Shown piece by piece: positions 1 to 5,242 of a DNA stretch of 5,242 bases. How positions within the stretch are numbered: the stretch's first letter is position 1; every line of letters begins with the position of its first letter. Source of the DNA: Actinomycetes bacterium (GTDB lineage: Bacteria; Actinomycetota; Actinomycetes; S36-B12; UBA10799); NCBI GenBank assembly GCA_029779995.1, contig JAKOZM010000368.1:1-5242 (forward strand), in the 5' to 3' direction. A model generated the notes under the pieces. It ran no database searches. It was not told the DNA's origin and saw only the letters and a list, made by a program, of their open reading frames with translations. The position numbers were made by a program, and so were the translations under genes.

Positions 1-660
1 GTCCTGGCGAGGTGACCCGGAGATCGCCGTCTTGAACTTGCGCGGAAGGTTGGAGAATTCCGGGCTGCCGACGTAGCGGCGCACGATCTCCTCGATGGCC
101 GGGGTGCCGTCGATGATCTCGTCGGCCGCGATCCCGGCGACGGGGGAGCCGAGGACCACCCGGGGAGTGTCGCCGCAGGCCTCCGTGGTGGACAGGCCCA
201 CCGACTCCAGCAGCCGCCAGATCTCGGGCATGTCCTCGATCCGGATCCAGTGCAGCTGGATGTTCTGGCGGTCGGTGATATCGGCGGTGTCGCGCCCGAA
301 ACGTACCGAGATGTCAGCGATAGCGCGCAGTTGCTCGAGGCTGAGCATGCCGCCGTCGCTGCGGACCCGCAGCATGAAGTACTCGTCGTCGAGTTCCTCC
401 ACGGGCAGGCTGGCGGTGCGGCCGCCGTCGATGCCGGGTTTGCGCTGGGTGTACAGGCCCCACCAGCGCAACCTGCCGCGCAGGTCATCGGCGGGAATCG
501 AGGCGAACCCTTCCTTCGAGTAGATCTGCTCGACCCGGGCGCGGACGTTGAGACCGTCGTCCTCGGCCTTGAAGACCTCATTGGGGTTCAGGGGCGCACG
601 CTGACCCAGGGCCCATTGGCCCGTCTCTTTGCTGCGGGTGGGTCGGGTACTGCTCGGCAT
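1..660 (-). CDS. sirA: Ferredoxin-dependent assimilatory sulfite reductase (NirA/SirA type), N-terminal part, truncated by the window edge
   Basis: This enzyme reduces sulfite to sulfide with six electrons from ferredoxin, using siroheme and a 4Fe-4S cluster, to feed cysteine synthesis in the cytosol. The reading frame is open for all 220 codons from the ATG to base 1, so the C-terminal half with the cluster cysteines lies outside. Family signatures visible are GQWALG (residues 14-19), RWWGLYTQR (65-73), the siroheme half-domain core DITDRQNIQLHWI (127-139), TTEACGDTPRVVLGSP (158-173) and LPRKFKTAISGS (205-216). Tyr70 and Cys162 match the Tyr-Cys pair that is covalently linked near the active site in Mycobacterium tuberculosis NirA; this is from memory of that family. 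The mycobacterial protein is about 555 residues, so roughly 40% is present. The ATG is the only ATG, GTG or TTG in frame before an upstream stop. AGGAG sits 5 nt before it, but inside a hairpin. A nitrite reductase reading is possible, but the leader with cysteine codons favours sulfite. Confidence 0.93.
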   Translation of the reverse strand, partial: MPSSTRPTRSKETGQWALGQRAPLNPNEVFKAEDDGLNVRARVEQIYSKEGFASIPADDLRGRLRWWGLYTQRKPGIDGGRTASLPVEELDDEYFMLRVRSDGGMLSLEQLRAIADISVRFGRDTADITDRQNIQLHWIRIEDMPEIWRLLESVGLSTTEACGDTPRVVLGSPVAGIAADEIIDGTPAIEEIVRRYVGSPEFSNLPRKFKTAISGSPRQD

Positions 661-685
661 CGGTTCTCCTGGGTGCAGGAGACCG
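661..685 (-). promoter_or_regulatory. Shine-Dalgarno-sequestering hairpin in front of sirA
   Basis: Read on the minus strand, UCUCCUG (682-676) pairs perfectly with CAGGAGA (671-665) across a 4-nt CACC loop. After a bulged A at 664, the stem extends by three more G-C pairs (683-685 with 663-661). The right arm contains the whole AGGAG ribosome-binding site, and the stem ends directly at the sirA ATG. About 10 base pairs with a tetraloop should hold translation off unless the left arm is captured. There is no U-tract, so this is a translational device rather than an intrinsic terminator. Pairing is read directly; the regulatory role is inferred from the cysteine-rich leader ORF just upstream. 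Confidence 0.72.
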
Positions 686-688
686 GCG

Positions 689-751
689 TCAGGGAGACTC
701 CAGGCCGGATCGAGGCTTGGAGGGGCCCAGGCGCCGATCGTCCATGGTCAT
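689..751 (-). CDS. Possible second short leader ORF, 20 codons
   Basis: An ATG lies 16 nt after the stop of the cysteine-rich leader ORF and opens a 20-codon frame (MTMDDRRLGPSKPRSGLESP) ending in TGA at 691-689. No Shine-Dalgarno sequence precedes it, so translation would depend on reinitiation. Its stop lies 3 nt before the left arm of the Shine-Dalgarno hairpin. A ribosome terminating there would cover that arm and could open the sirA start. The frame could equally be chance in GC-rich DNA. No function is assigned. Confidence 0.2.
   Translation of the reverse strand: MTMDDRRLGPSKPRSGLESP
698..722 (-). promoter_or_regulatory. Second possible hairpin in the sirA leader
   Basis: On the minus-strand RNA, CUCCA (722-718) pairs with UGGAG (702-698). 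Inside an A-C mismatch, GCC (716-714) pairs with GGC (706-704) around a 7-nt loop. An alternative fold pairs CCGGC (708-704) with GCCGG (687-683). That fold would take the base of the Shine-Dalgarno hairpin and break hairpin 698-722. The two mutually exclusive folds could form a switch, but both stems are short and were found by eye, so this is tentative. Confidence 0.3.
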
Positions 752-767
752 GGCGGGTTGGCGGCGG

Positions 768-827
768 CTAGGCACAACAACACGAACACATGCACATACC
801 CATGAAGCGGGGTGCGGTGTTCGGCAT
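768..827 (-). CDS. Cysteine-rich leader peptide (candidate attenuator uORF of sirA)
   Basis: This is a 19-codon ORF, MPNTAPRFMGMCMCSCCCA, ending in TAG 107 nt before the sirA start. Five of the last eight residues are cysteine, including a run of three codons just before the final alanine. Four of the five cysteine codons are TGT, which is notable in such GC-rich DNA. No ribosome-binding site precedes the ATG, but a -10-like hexamer ends 7 nt before it, which suggests a leaderless transcript starting on the A of the ATG. Internal ATGs at 803 and 797 are alternative starts and also lack a Shine-Dalgarno. The frame is open further upstream (to 962), but that part overlaps modC and looks spurious. 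Polycysteine upstream ORFs that attenuate sulfur genes are known in Mycobacterium smegmatis. By analogy, ribosomes would read through when cysteinyl-tRNA is plentiful and stall when it is scarce, changing the fold of the leader. The ORF is read directly; the role is inferred. Confidence 0.75.
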   Translation of the reverse strand: MPNTAPRFMGMCMCSCCCA

Positions 828-863
828 GAGAGGTATCTTGCCTGACGATCGGTGAACAGGCAA
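828..863 (-). promoter_or_regulatory. Candidate promoter for the leader ORF and sirA
   Basis: On the minus strand, TTGCCT (863-858) resembles a -35 element and is followed after exactly 17 nt by CAAGAT (840-835), a weak -10 that keeps the important A at position 2 and T at position 6. Seven nucleotides later comes the ATG of the leader ORF, so the predicted transcription start is at or next to that A. The -35 lies 14 nt beyond the modC stop, giving sirA its own promoter rather than relying on read-through from the molybdate operon. Confidence 0.5.
838..863. repeat. Perfect 7-bp inverted repeat over the sirA promoter
   Basis: TTGCCTG at 838-844 is the exact reverse complement of CAGGCAA at 857-863, separated by 12 nt. 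One arm covers the proposed -35 and the other reaches into the proposed -10, which is where a dimeric repressor would bind. The pair could instead form a modest RNA hairpin after modC, but there is no U-tract to make it an intrinsic terminator. It does not resemble the McbR operator pattern that I recall from corynebacterial sulfur genes. Confidence 0.45.
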
Positions 864-876
864 CCACCGGGGTTGC

Positions 877-1896
877 TCATGCTGCGTACAGCTGGATCTC
901 TGCCGCTTTGACCGCCAGGAACACGGCCAGGTCCGGGTGCAGGCCCAGCTCTGCCACGGCACCCGGTGTCAGGTCGGCGGCGAACGCGTCGGTGCCGACC
1001 CGGACCACCTGACCGTGCGGCGTCAGTCTGGTGATCCGGGCAGGCACCACGTTGCGCGGGCTGCCGTGCGGCGGATGGCGATAGACGCCCACAGCCGCTG
1101 GTGCGAAGGCCGCCACGGCCTGCTGGCCCGCGCGCAGGGAACCCAAACCGGTCAGAGTGCCCACGTTCGACGCCAGCGTGTCGGGCCCCGCTGCCACCCC
1201 TCGTACCAGGTTCAAGCCGCACATCTGAGCCGCGAAGTCTGTGCGGGGATTGCTCATGACCGTCGTCGTCGTCCCGCATTCCACGACCCGCCCGCCCTGC
1301 ATGACCAGCAGATCGTCGGCCAATAGGGCAGCATCGAGCACTTCGTGGGTGACCAGGACCGTGGTACGACCGGCCAGGATCGGCCGCAGGGTGTGCCGGA
1401 TCTCTGCCGCCACACTCGGGTCGAGGGCGGCTAGGGGCTCGTCCAACAGCAGGACATCCGGGTCGGCTGCCAGTGCCCGCGCGATCGCCACCCGCTGAGC
1501 CTGACCACCTGACAGGGTCGCCGGCCGACGGTGGGCCAGATCGCCGGCTGCCACCCGCTCCAGCCAGTCCATGGCCTGGTGCCGGTCGGCACGGCGGGCT
1601 CGCAGGGCGAACTCGACATTGCCGAGCGCGGTCATGCGCGGGAACAGCCGTGGCTGCTGCGCCAGCAACGCCAGCCGGCGCTGGTGCGGCGCGAGCCACG
1701 TCTGCTGATCGAACAAGATGCGGGCGTCGACCGCAGCCGTGCCGCGGTCCGCCCGTAGCAATCCCGACAGCACCTGCAGGACCGTCGACTTGCCGGACCC
1801 GTTGGGCCCGATGATCGCTAGGGTGGCCTGGTTCTCGACGGCCAGGTCGACGGACACGTCACGGTCGCTCACGGTGAAGCTGGCAATCAGGCTCAT
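877..1896 (-). CDS. modC: Molybdate ABC transporter ATP-binding protein ModC
   Basis: This is the cytoplasmic ATPase of the molybdate importer. In order, the 339-residue protein shows Walker [10 protein letters not shown] (30-38), the Q-loop glutamine in [10 protein letters not shown] (Q80), the ABC signature LSGGQ (128-132), Walker B VLLLDEP (148-154) with catalytic E153, the D-loop ALD (157-159) and the switch histidine H184 in LVTHE. All ATPase residues are therefore intact. Residues from about 281 to 339 form a MOP/TOBE domain, which in ModC proteins binds molybdate and gives feedback control. Its length is close to Escherichia coli ModC (about 352). The ATG overlaps the modB stop by 4 nt (ATGA), with only a weak GGG upstream, so translation is probably coupled to modB. 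It is the last gene of the operon. A sulfate or tungstate transporter is the alternative, but the MOP domain and neighbours favour molybdate. Confidence 0.93.
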   Translation of the reverse strand: MSLIASFTVSDRDVSVDLAVENQATLAIIGPNGSGKSTVLQVLSGLLRADRGTAAVDARILFDQQTWLAPHQRRLALLAQQPRLFPRMTALGNVEFALRARRADRHQAMDWLERVAAGDLAHRRPATLSGGQAQRVAIARALAADPDVLLLDEPLAALDPSVAAEIRHTLRPILAGRTTVLVTHEVLDAALLADDLLVMQGGRVVECGTTTTVMSNPRTDFAAQMCGLNLVRGVAAGPDTLASNVGTLTGLGSLRAGQQAVAAFAPAAVGVYRHPPHGSPRNVVPARITRLTPHGQVVRVGTDAFAADLTPGAVAELGLHPDLAVFLAVKAAEIQLYAA

Positions 1897-2663
1897 GCGT
1901 GCCCGATCCGGCGGGTGGCCAGACCGATGACGGCAACCGCCACCACGACCAGCAGCAAGGAGAGGGCTACGGCTGCGTCCGGATCGGTCTCCCGCTGCAG
2001 GTAGATCTCCAGGGGGAGAGTCCGGGTGACACCTTGCAGGCTGCCGGCGAACGTGATGGTCGCTCCGAACTCGCCCAGTGCCCGCGCGAAGGCGAGCACC
2101 GCGCCGGTCACCACAGCGGGCAGCAGCGTGGGAATCGTGACCCGTGCCAGCACCAGCGTCGGCCGCGCGCCGAGGGTGGCGGCCACATCCTCATACCCCG
2201 GTCCCAACGTCCGCAGGGCAGACTCCAGGCTCAACACCAGGAACGGCAAGGCGACGAACGTCTGGGCCAGGACCACGGCCGTCGTCGAGAACGCGATCTG
2301 CAGCCCGAGGGCCTCGAAGGTGCCGCCCAGCAGCCCCCGCCGGCCGAAGGTGTAGAGCAGCGCGATGCCAGCCACCACCGGTGGCAACACCAGCGGGAGC
2401 AGCACGAACGGGCGTAACCACGCGACCATGCGGATCTGCGACCGGGCAAGGACCAATGCCATCGGAACGCCGACGATGAGGCAGGCCAGGGTCGCCAGTG
2501 CGGATGTCCGCACACTGAGGCCCAGAGCCGCCAGGCTGGCTGGCGACGTGAGCAGGGCGGGCAGTGTGGCCCAGTCGACGCGGGTGAGCAAGGCGACCAG
2601 GGGTGCCAGAATCAGCAGGGCACCCACGCCGGCCGGCAGGTAGATCCAGCGGGGGACCGTCAC
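1893..2663 (-). CDS. modB: Molybdate ABC transporter permease ModB
   Basis: This inner-membrane subunit forms the translocation path and docks onto ModC. The 256-residue protein is mostly hydrophobic, with about five or six membrane segments (roughly 7-27, 46-73, 83-106, 124-147, 182-196 and 229-248). The cytoplasmic EAA loop that contacts the ATPase is at about 158-181 ([21 protein letters not shown]). It is followed by the stretch [15 protein letters not shown] (194-208), typical of ModB and CysT/CysW permeases, and by TLPLEIY (215-221), typical of molybdate permeases. The start is GTG and overlaps the modA TGA by 4 nt (GTGA). No clear Shine-Dalgarno precedes it, which fits translational coupling to modA. 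No residues appear missing and the length is normal for the family. Confidence 0.93.
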   Translation of the reverse strand: MTVPRWIYLPAGVGALLILAPLVALLTRVDWATLPALLTSPASLAALGLSVRTSALATLACLIVGVPMALVLARSQIRMVAWLRPFVLLPLVLPPVVAGIALLYTFGRRGLLGGTFEALGLQIAFSTTAVVLAQTFVALPFLVLSLESALRTLGPGYEDVAATLGARPTLVLARVTIPTLLPAVVTGAVLAFARALGEFGATITFAGSLQGVTRTLPLEIYLQRETDPDAAVALSLLLVVVAVAVIGLATRRIGHA

Positions 2664-3352
2664 GGTGGGCCAAACCCGTCGTCAGCGAGAACCTGTTGGC
2701 CTTGCTCGCTGGCGACCGTGTCCAGGAACTCCCGCCCGCGGGCGTCGCGAGCAGCGATCAGGTACGTATTTGTGGCATTGACCGCGTCCGGGATGACGAC
2801 GCCTGTGACCGCGGCCGAGCCCAGGTCCGACTCGTACACGATGCCGGCATCCGCTTGGCCACTGCTCACCTTGCCCAGGACGTCGGCGACCGCCGACTCC
2901 TCGCTGTCGGCGGCGATGTCGACCCCCGCGGCCTGCTCGACGGCCACCGTTGCCGCCCCGCAGGGCACCTGTGGTGCGCAGATCACCACGGTCAGATCCG
3001 GGTTGCTGAGATCGGCGATGCCGCGGACCTCCCCAGGATTGCCCTCGGGAACCACGATGGTCATCGTGTTGGTCGCGAACGGCTGCGGTGACGCCCATCC
3101 GGCCTTCGCCATCGTGGCTTCATCAGCCGTGGCCAGCACGCTGGCCGGGGCGCCCTGCTCCAGTTGTGCCACCAGATCCGCAGAACCCGCGAACGTGACC
3201 GCGACGGTGGTTCCGGGGTGCTGTTGTTCATAGATGTCGGCGATCTGGGTGAAGGGTGCCGTCAGCGACGAGGCGGCGAACACCGTGACGGTGTTGGCGT
3301 CCGGCCCACCACAGCCCGCCAGGAGAAAGCCGGCCAGCAGCCACCGGTTCAT
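2660..3352 (-). CDS. modA: Molybdate-binding lipoprotein ModA
   Basis: This is the extracytoplasmic substrate-binding protein that delivers molybdate to ModBC. The 230-residue precursor starts with a short lipoprotein signal, [16 protein letters not shown], whose lipobox LAGC puts the lipidated cysteine at residue 14, as expected for a bacterium with a single membrane. Binding-protein motifs follow: [11 protein letters not shown] (24-34; Ser29 matches the first molybdate serine of E. coli ModA), [18 protein letters not shown] (53-70; Ser57 matches the second), VPCGAA (129-134) and GIVYESDL (170-177; Tyr173 matches the binding tyrosine). The ligand assignments come from my alignment by eye. 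The frame is open further upstream, but that part overlaps the regulator in another frame and is not like ModA. The ATG chosen overlaps the regulator stop by 4 nt and has GTGGAG 5 nt upstream. Confidence 0.93.
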   Translation of the reverse strand: MNRWLLAGFLLAGCGGPDANTVTVFAASSLTAPFTQIADIYEQQHPGTTVAVTFAGSADLVAQLEQGAPASVLATADEATMAKAGWASPQPFATNTMTIVVPEGNPGEVRGIADLSNPDLTVVICAPQVPCGAATVAVEQAAGVDIAADSEESAVADVLGKVSSGQADAGIVYESDLGSAAVTGVVIPDAVNATNTYLIAARDARGREFLDTVASEQGQQVLADDGFGPP

Positions 3353-3735
3353 GGCCGCTCCACGATCACTGTGGTCGATTTGACGACCGCGACAGCCAGG
3401 CTGCCGACCTCGAGCCCAAGAGCGCGCACCGCCTCGCTGGACATCAGTGACACCACCCGGAACGGTCCGCAGTGCATCTCCACCTGCGACATCACGGTGT
3501 CGACGGTGATCCGGGTGACCAAACCGCGGAAGCGGTTGCGGGCCGAACTGTGCTCCAGGCCGTCGGACGCGGTTGCCTGGTGTCGCAGATAGGCGGCAAG
3601 ATCCGTGCCGGCGATGGCCTTGCGGCCGGCCGCGTCTACGCCCGCTGGTAGGGTCCCGGCCTCGATGAGCCGACGGACGGTATCGTCGCTGACACCCAGT
3701 AAGGTGGCACATTCACTAACCCGCAACAGCGTCAC
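3349..3735 (-). CDS. Small HTH-MOP molybdate-responsive regulator, first gene of the mod operon
   Basis: This is a 128-residue two-domain protein. Residues 3-50 (RVSECATLLGVSDDTVRRL, then an AYLR end) look like a MerR/excisionase-type winged helix-turn-helix that binds DNA. Residues 64-128 are a single MOP domain beginning with the hallmark SARNRFRGLV and ending SLAVAVVKSTTVIVE; such domains bind molybdate as oligomers. The combination suggests a sensor that adjusts mod transcription to intracellular molybdate, a compact analogue of ModE. That role is inferred. The start is uncertain: GTG at 3735, ATG at 3741 and GTG at 3744 are in frame. I prefer GTG 3735 because a -10-like TAAAGT ends 7 nt before it, which would give a leaderless message, and none of the starts has a Shine-Dalgarno. 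The stop overlaps the modA ATG by 4 nt. Confidence 0.82.
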   Translation of the reverse strand: MTLLRVSECATLLGVSDDTVRRLIEAGTLPAGVDAAGRKAIAGTDLAAYLRHQATASDGLEHSSARNRFRGLVTRITVDTVMSQVEMHCGPFRVVSLMSSEAVRALGLEVGSLAVAVVKSTTVIVERP

Positions 3736-3742
3736 AAGCATC

Positions 3743-3748
3743 ACTTTA
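3743..3748 (-). promoter_or_regulatory. Candidate -10 element of the mod operon promoter
   Basis: TAAAGT on the minus strand fits the actinobacterial TAnnnT pattern. It ends 7 nt before the GTG at 3735, the same spacing as proposed for the sirA leader ORF. No convincing -35 is seen 16-18 nt upstream, which is common in actinobacterial promoters. If correct, the in-frame starts at 3741 and 3744 would be upstream of the transcript and could not be used. Confidence 0.45.
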
Positions 3749-3751
3749 GTC

Positions 3752-3763
3752 GCGCATGTGCGC
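3752..3763. repeat. Short inverted repeat upstream of the mod operon -10
   Basis: GCGCA (3752-3756) and TGCGC (3759-3763) are perfect inverted arms 2 nt apart, lying just upstream of the proposed -10. A second overlapping pair is GCATG (3754-3758) with CATGC (3768-3772). Either could be an operator for the HTH-MOP regulator acting on its own operon. Arms of 5 bp are short for GC-rich DNA, so chance is a real alternative. Confidence 0.3.
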
Positions 3764-3914
3764 TCGCCATGCCGGGGTTTTTGCCGTACCCAAGGTTATC
3801 GCCGCAGGATGCGTCGCAACTACATCTTGGGGGTGCGCAGCAGCAGGGGCACAACGCGCCGATTGCGTGTCCAGAAACATGCCTGTAGCCGCGCGTGCCG
3901 GGTACTCGAGGGAC

Positions 3915-3944
3915 TACTTTCCGTTACATCACGTTCTAGGGAGG
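3915..3944 (+). promoter_or_regulatory. Candidate -10 and ribosome-binding site of the sugar porter
   Basis: TACTTT (3915-3920) fits TAnnnT and would start transcription near 3927, leaving an untranslated leader of about 23 nt. AGGGAGG (3938-3944) is a strong Shine-Dalgarno 5 nt before the ATG and fixes that start. No good -35 is visible, so the promoter half is weak while the ribosome-binding site is firm. Confidence 0.5.
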
Positions 3945-3949
3945 CACGA

Positions 3950-5242
3950 ATGGCACATGGACCCCTTCCCGGTGCCGGCGACTCAGGCCCGGTGGTGGAA
4001 GAGAAATATCACACCGGCCGTGTTGTCCGGATGGCCATCGTCGCAGCCCTGGGCGGATTCCTCTTCGGATTCGACTCCGCGGTGGTCAATGGGACCGTTG
4101 ATGCGCTCAAGGCGAAGTTTGACATAGGCGACGCCATCGGTTTCGTGGTGGCGATCGCCCTGCTGGGCTCGGCGGTCGGCGCCTGGTTCGCCGGCACCCT
4201 GGCCAACAAGTACGGCCGCCGGCGGGTCATGGTGATCGCGGCAGTGCTGTTCCTCATCGCCGCGATCGGGCAGGCGTTCCCGCTGGGTGTGGCCGACCTG
4301 ATGTTCTGGCGTTTCATCGGTGGTGCTGGCATCGGTATCGCCTCGGTCATCGCGCCGATGTACATCGCTGAGATCGCGCCCGCCCAGTTGCGCGGCCGCC
4401 TCGGTTCCTTGCAGCAGCTCGCCATCGTCCTGGGTATCTTCACGACCGCAGTGACGAACTACCTGATCCTCAATGCGGCCAGCGCCGGCAAGCCGGAGAC
4501 CAGTGCCAACAACACCTGGATCTTCGGCCTCGAGGCCTGGCAGTGGATGTTCCTGGTCATGATCATCCCCGCCCTGGTGTACGGACTGCTGGCACTGACC
4601 ATCCCGGAGTCCCCGCGGTACCTGGTGAGCATCGGTAAGAATGAGGAAGCCGCTGCCGTCCTGGCCACCGTGCTCGATGGTGACCAGCACGCCAAGGTCA
4701 GGGAGATCGAAGCCTCCCTGTCCGGGGATCATAAGCCCCGTTTCAGCGACCTGAAGGGTGCCGCGCTCGGACTGCGACCGATCGTCTGGATCGGCATCGG
4801 GCTCAGCGTCTTCCAGCAGTTCGTCGGGATCAACGTGATCTTCTACTACTCCAACAGCATCTGGGCCTCGGTCGGCTTCGACGAGTCCCAGGCGTTCCTG
4901 ATCACCCTGATCACCAACACGACCAACGTGGTGATCACTCTGGTGGCGATCTCCCTGGTCGACCGGCTGGGTCGTAAGCCACTGTTGCTCATCGGTTCGG
5001 CGGGTATGGCGGTGACGTTGGGGGTGATGGCCTTCCTCTTCGGAACCGCCCAGAAATGTACCGAGGCGCTGGTGGACGTGCAGGCGGGCTGTGCGGGGGC
5101 CGACTCGATCGGAACTCCGTATCTGACGGGTGCGGCAGGTCCAATGGCCGTGGTCGCGGCGAACCTCTACGTGGTCTTCTTCGGCGTCTCGTGGGGTCCG
5201 GTGGTGTGGGTGCTGCTGGGCGAGATGTTCCCGAACCGGATC
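3950..5242 (+). CDS. MFS sugar porter (GlcP/XylE-like sugar:proton symporter), C-terminus beyond the window
   Basis: This is an integral membrane transporter of the major facilitator superfamily, sugar porter family, probably importing a hexose or pentose with protons. The frame is open for 431 codons to the right edge; full-length members are usually 450-500 residues, so perhaps the last two helices are missing. Motifs in order are GGFLFGFDSAVVNG (35-48, helix 1), the loop 2-3 motif NKYGRRRV (86-93), RFIGGAGIGIASVIAPMYIAEIAP (121-144; helix 4 and following), the family-specific PESPR (219-223), QQFVGINVIFYYS (289-301; helix 7 sugar-binding glutamines and asparagine), the loop 8-9 motif DRLGRKP (338-344) and GPVVWVLLGEMFPNRI (416-431, helix 10 region). 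The loop between helices 9 and 10 is enlarged (about 366-395) and holds two cysteines, C370 and C381. The exact sugar cannot be read from the sequence. It is transcribed away from the mod operon. Confidence 0.93.
   Translation, partial: MAHGPLPGAGDSGPVVEEKYHTGRVVRMAIVAALGGFLFGFDSAVVNGTVDALKAKFDIGDAIGFVVAIALLGSAVGAWFAGTLANKYGRRRVMVIAAVLFLIAAIGQAFPLGVADLMFWRFIGGAGIGIASVIAPMYIAEIAPAQLRGRLGSLQQLAIVLGIFTTAVTNYLILNAASAGKPETSANNTWIFGLEAWQWMFLVMIIPALVYGLLALTIPESPRYLVSIGKNEEAAAVLATVLDGDQHAKVREIEASLSGDHKPRFSDLKGAALGLRPIVWIGIGLSVFQQFVGINVIFYYSNSIWASVGFDESQAFLITLITNTTNVVITLVAISLVDRLGRKPLLLIGSAGMAVTLGVMAFLFGTAQKCTEALVDVQAGCAGADSIGTPYLTGAAGPMAVVAANLYVVFFGVSWGPVVWVLLGEMFPNRI

Larger units (their letters stand above)
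3745..3949. other. Divergent intergenic region between the mod operon and the sugar porter
   Basis: About 205 nt carry the promoters for both directions. I see no tRNA, riboswitch or coding frame in it with family resemblance. Besides the mod-side elements, it holds a spaced 6-bp inverted pair, CCCAAG (3789-3794) and CTTGGG (3826-3831), with a 31-nt gap, which may be chance. No molybdenum-cofactor riboswitch is apparent, and the apparent leaderless start of the mod operon leaves no room for one in its transcript. Confidence 0.55.

Noticed and set aside
95..771. Two overlapping plus-strand open frames opposite sirA
   Set aside because: They are antisense to a frame with clear sulfite reductase motifs, show no family resemblance and are rich in low-complexity arginine, serine and alanine, as expected from GC-rich shadow frames.
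838..863. Intrinsic terminator of the mod operon
   Set aside because: The 7-bp stem has a 12-nt loop and no following U-tract, so an operator or a weak hairpin is the better reading.
661..870. SAM or other riboswitch controlling sirA
   Set aside because: I could not recognise any conserved riboswitch core, and the cysteine codons give a simpler explanation for sulfur sensing.
768..962. A 64-residue version of the cysteine-rich leader ORF
   Set aside because: The first 45 codons overlap the end of modC or the promoter and resemble nothing; the 19-codon form starts at the predicted transcript start.
689..1699. Long minus-strand frame across modC and the sirA leader
   Set aside because: It lies in another frame of modC, whose ATPase motifs are intact, and its translation is repetitive Gly/Arg/Pro/Ala. 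Only its last 20 codons are kept, as a possible mini-ORF.
877..3352. A sulfate/thiosulfate (CysTWA) importer rather than molybdate
   Set aside because: There is a single permease gene rather than a CysT/CysW pair, ModA-type binding residues are present, and MOP domains occur in ModC and the regulator.
2660..3712. A 350-residue ModA with a 120-residue extension
   Set aside because: The extension overlaps the regulator in another frame, and the lipoprotein signal with its own Shine-Dalgarno marks the real start at 3352.
3983..4732. Minus-strand frames opposite the sugar porter
   Set aside because: They are antisense to a gene with all sugar porter motifs; their Asp/Gly/His/Arg-rich translation is a shadow of hydrophobic codons.

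Overview
The window is high-GC, densely packed bacterial DNA that most resembles an actinobacterium. The sulfite reductase is of the mycobacterial NirA/SirA type, the codons are strongly GC-ending, and two transcripts appear to begin directly at a start codon (leaderless), as is common in that phylum. I cannot name the genus.

Layout. Bases 1-660 (minus strand) encode the N-terminal 220 residues of a ferredoxin-dependent sulfite reductase, which runs off the left edge. Bases 661-863 (minus strand) form a regulatory leader. It holds a promoter-like pair of hexamers spanned by a perfect 7-bp inverted repeat, a 19-codon leader ORF ending in a cysteine-rich tail (MGMCMCSCCCA), and a strong hairpin that buries the sulfite reductase ribosome-binding site. 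Bases 877-3735 (minus strand) are a four-gene molybdate operon: a small HTH-MOP regulator, then ModA lipoprotein, ModB permease and ModC ATPase. Each gene overlaps the next by 4 nt. Bases 3736-3949 are a divergent intergenic region. Bases 3950-5242 (plus strand) encode the first 431 residues of an MFS sugar porter, which runs off the right edge.

How the genes work together. ModA captures molybdate at the outer face of the membrane, ModB forms the channel and ModC drives transport. ModC and the leading regulator both carry a MOP/TOBE molybdate-binding domain, so the operon probably senses intracellular molybdate. The sulfite reductase makes sulfide for cysteine biosynthesis. Its leader has the parts expected of cysteine-responsive attenuation: cysteine codons just upstream of the gene and a sequestered Shine-Dalgarno sequence. 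This leader is the most interesting feature of the window. Polycysteine upstream ORFs are known in mycobacteria, so the principle is not new, but this architecture looks unusually clear and testable. The sugar porter is divergent and has no visible functional link to the other genes.
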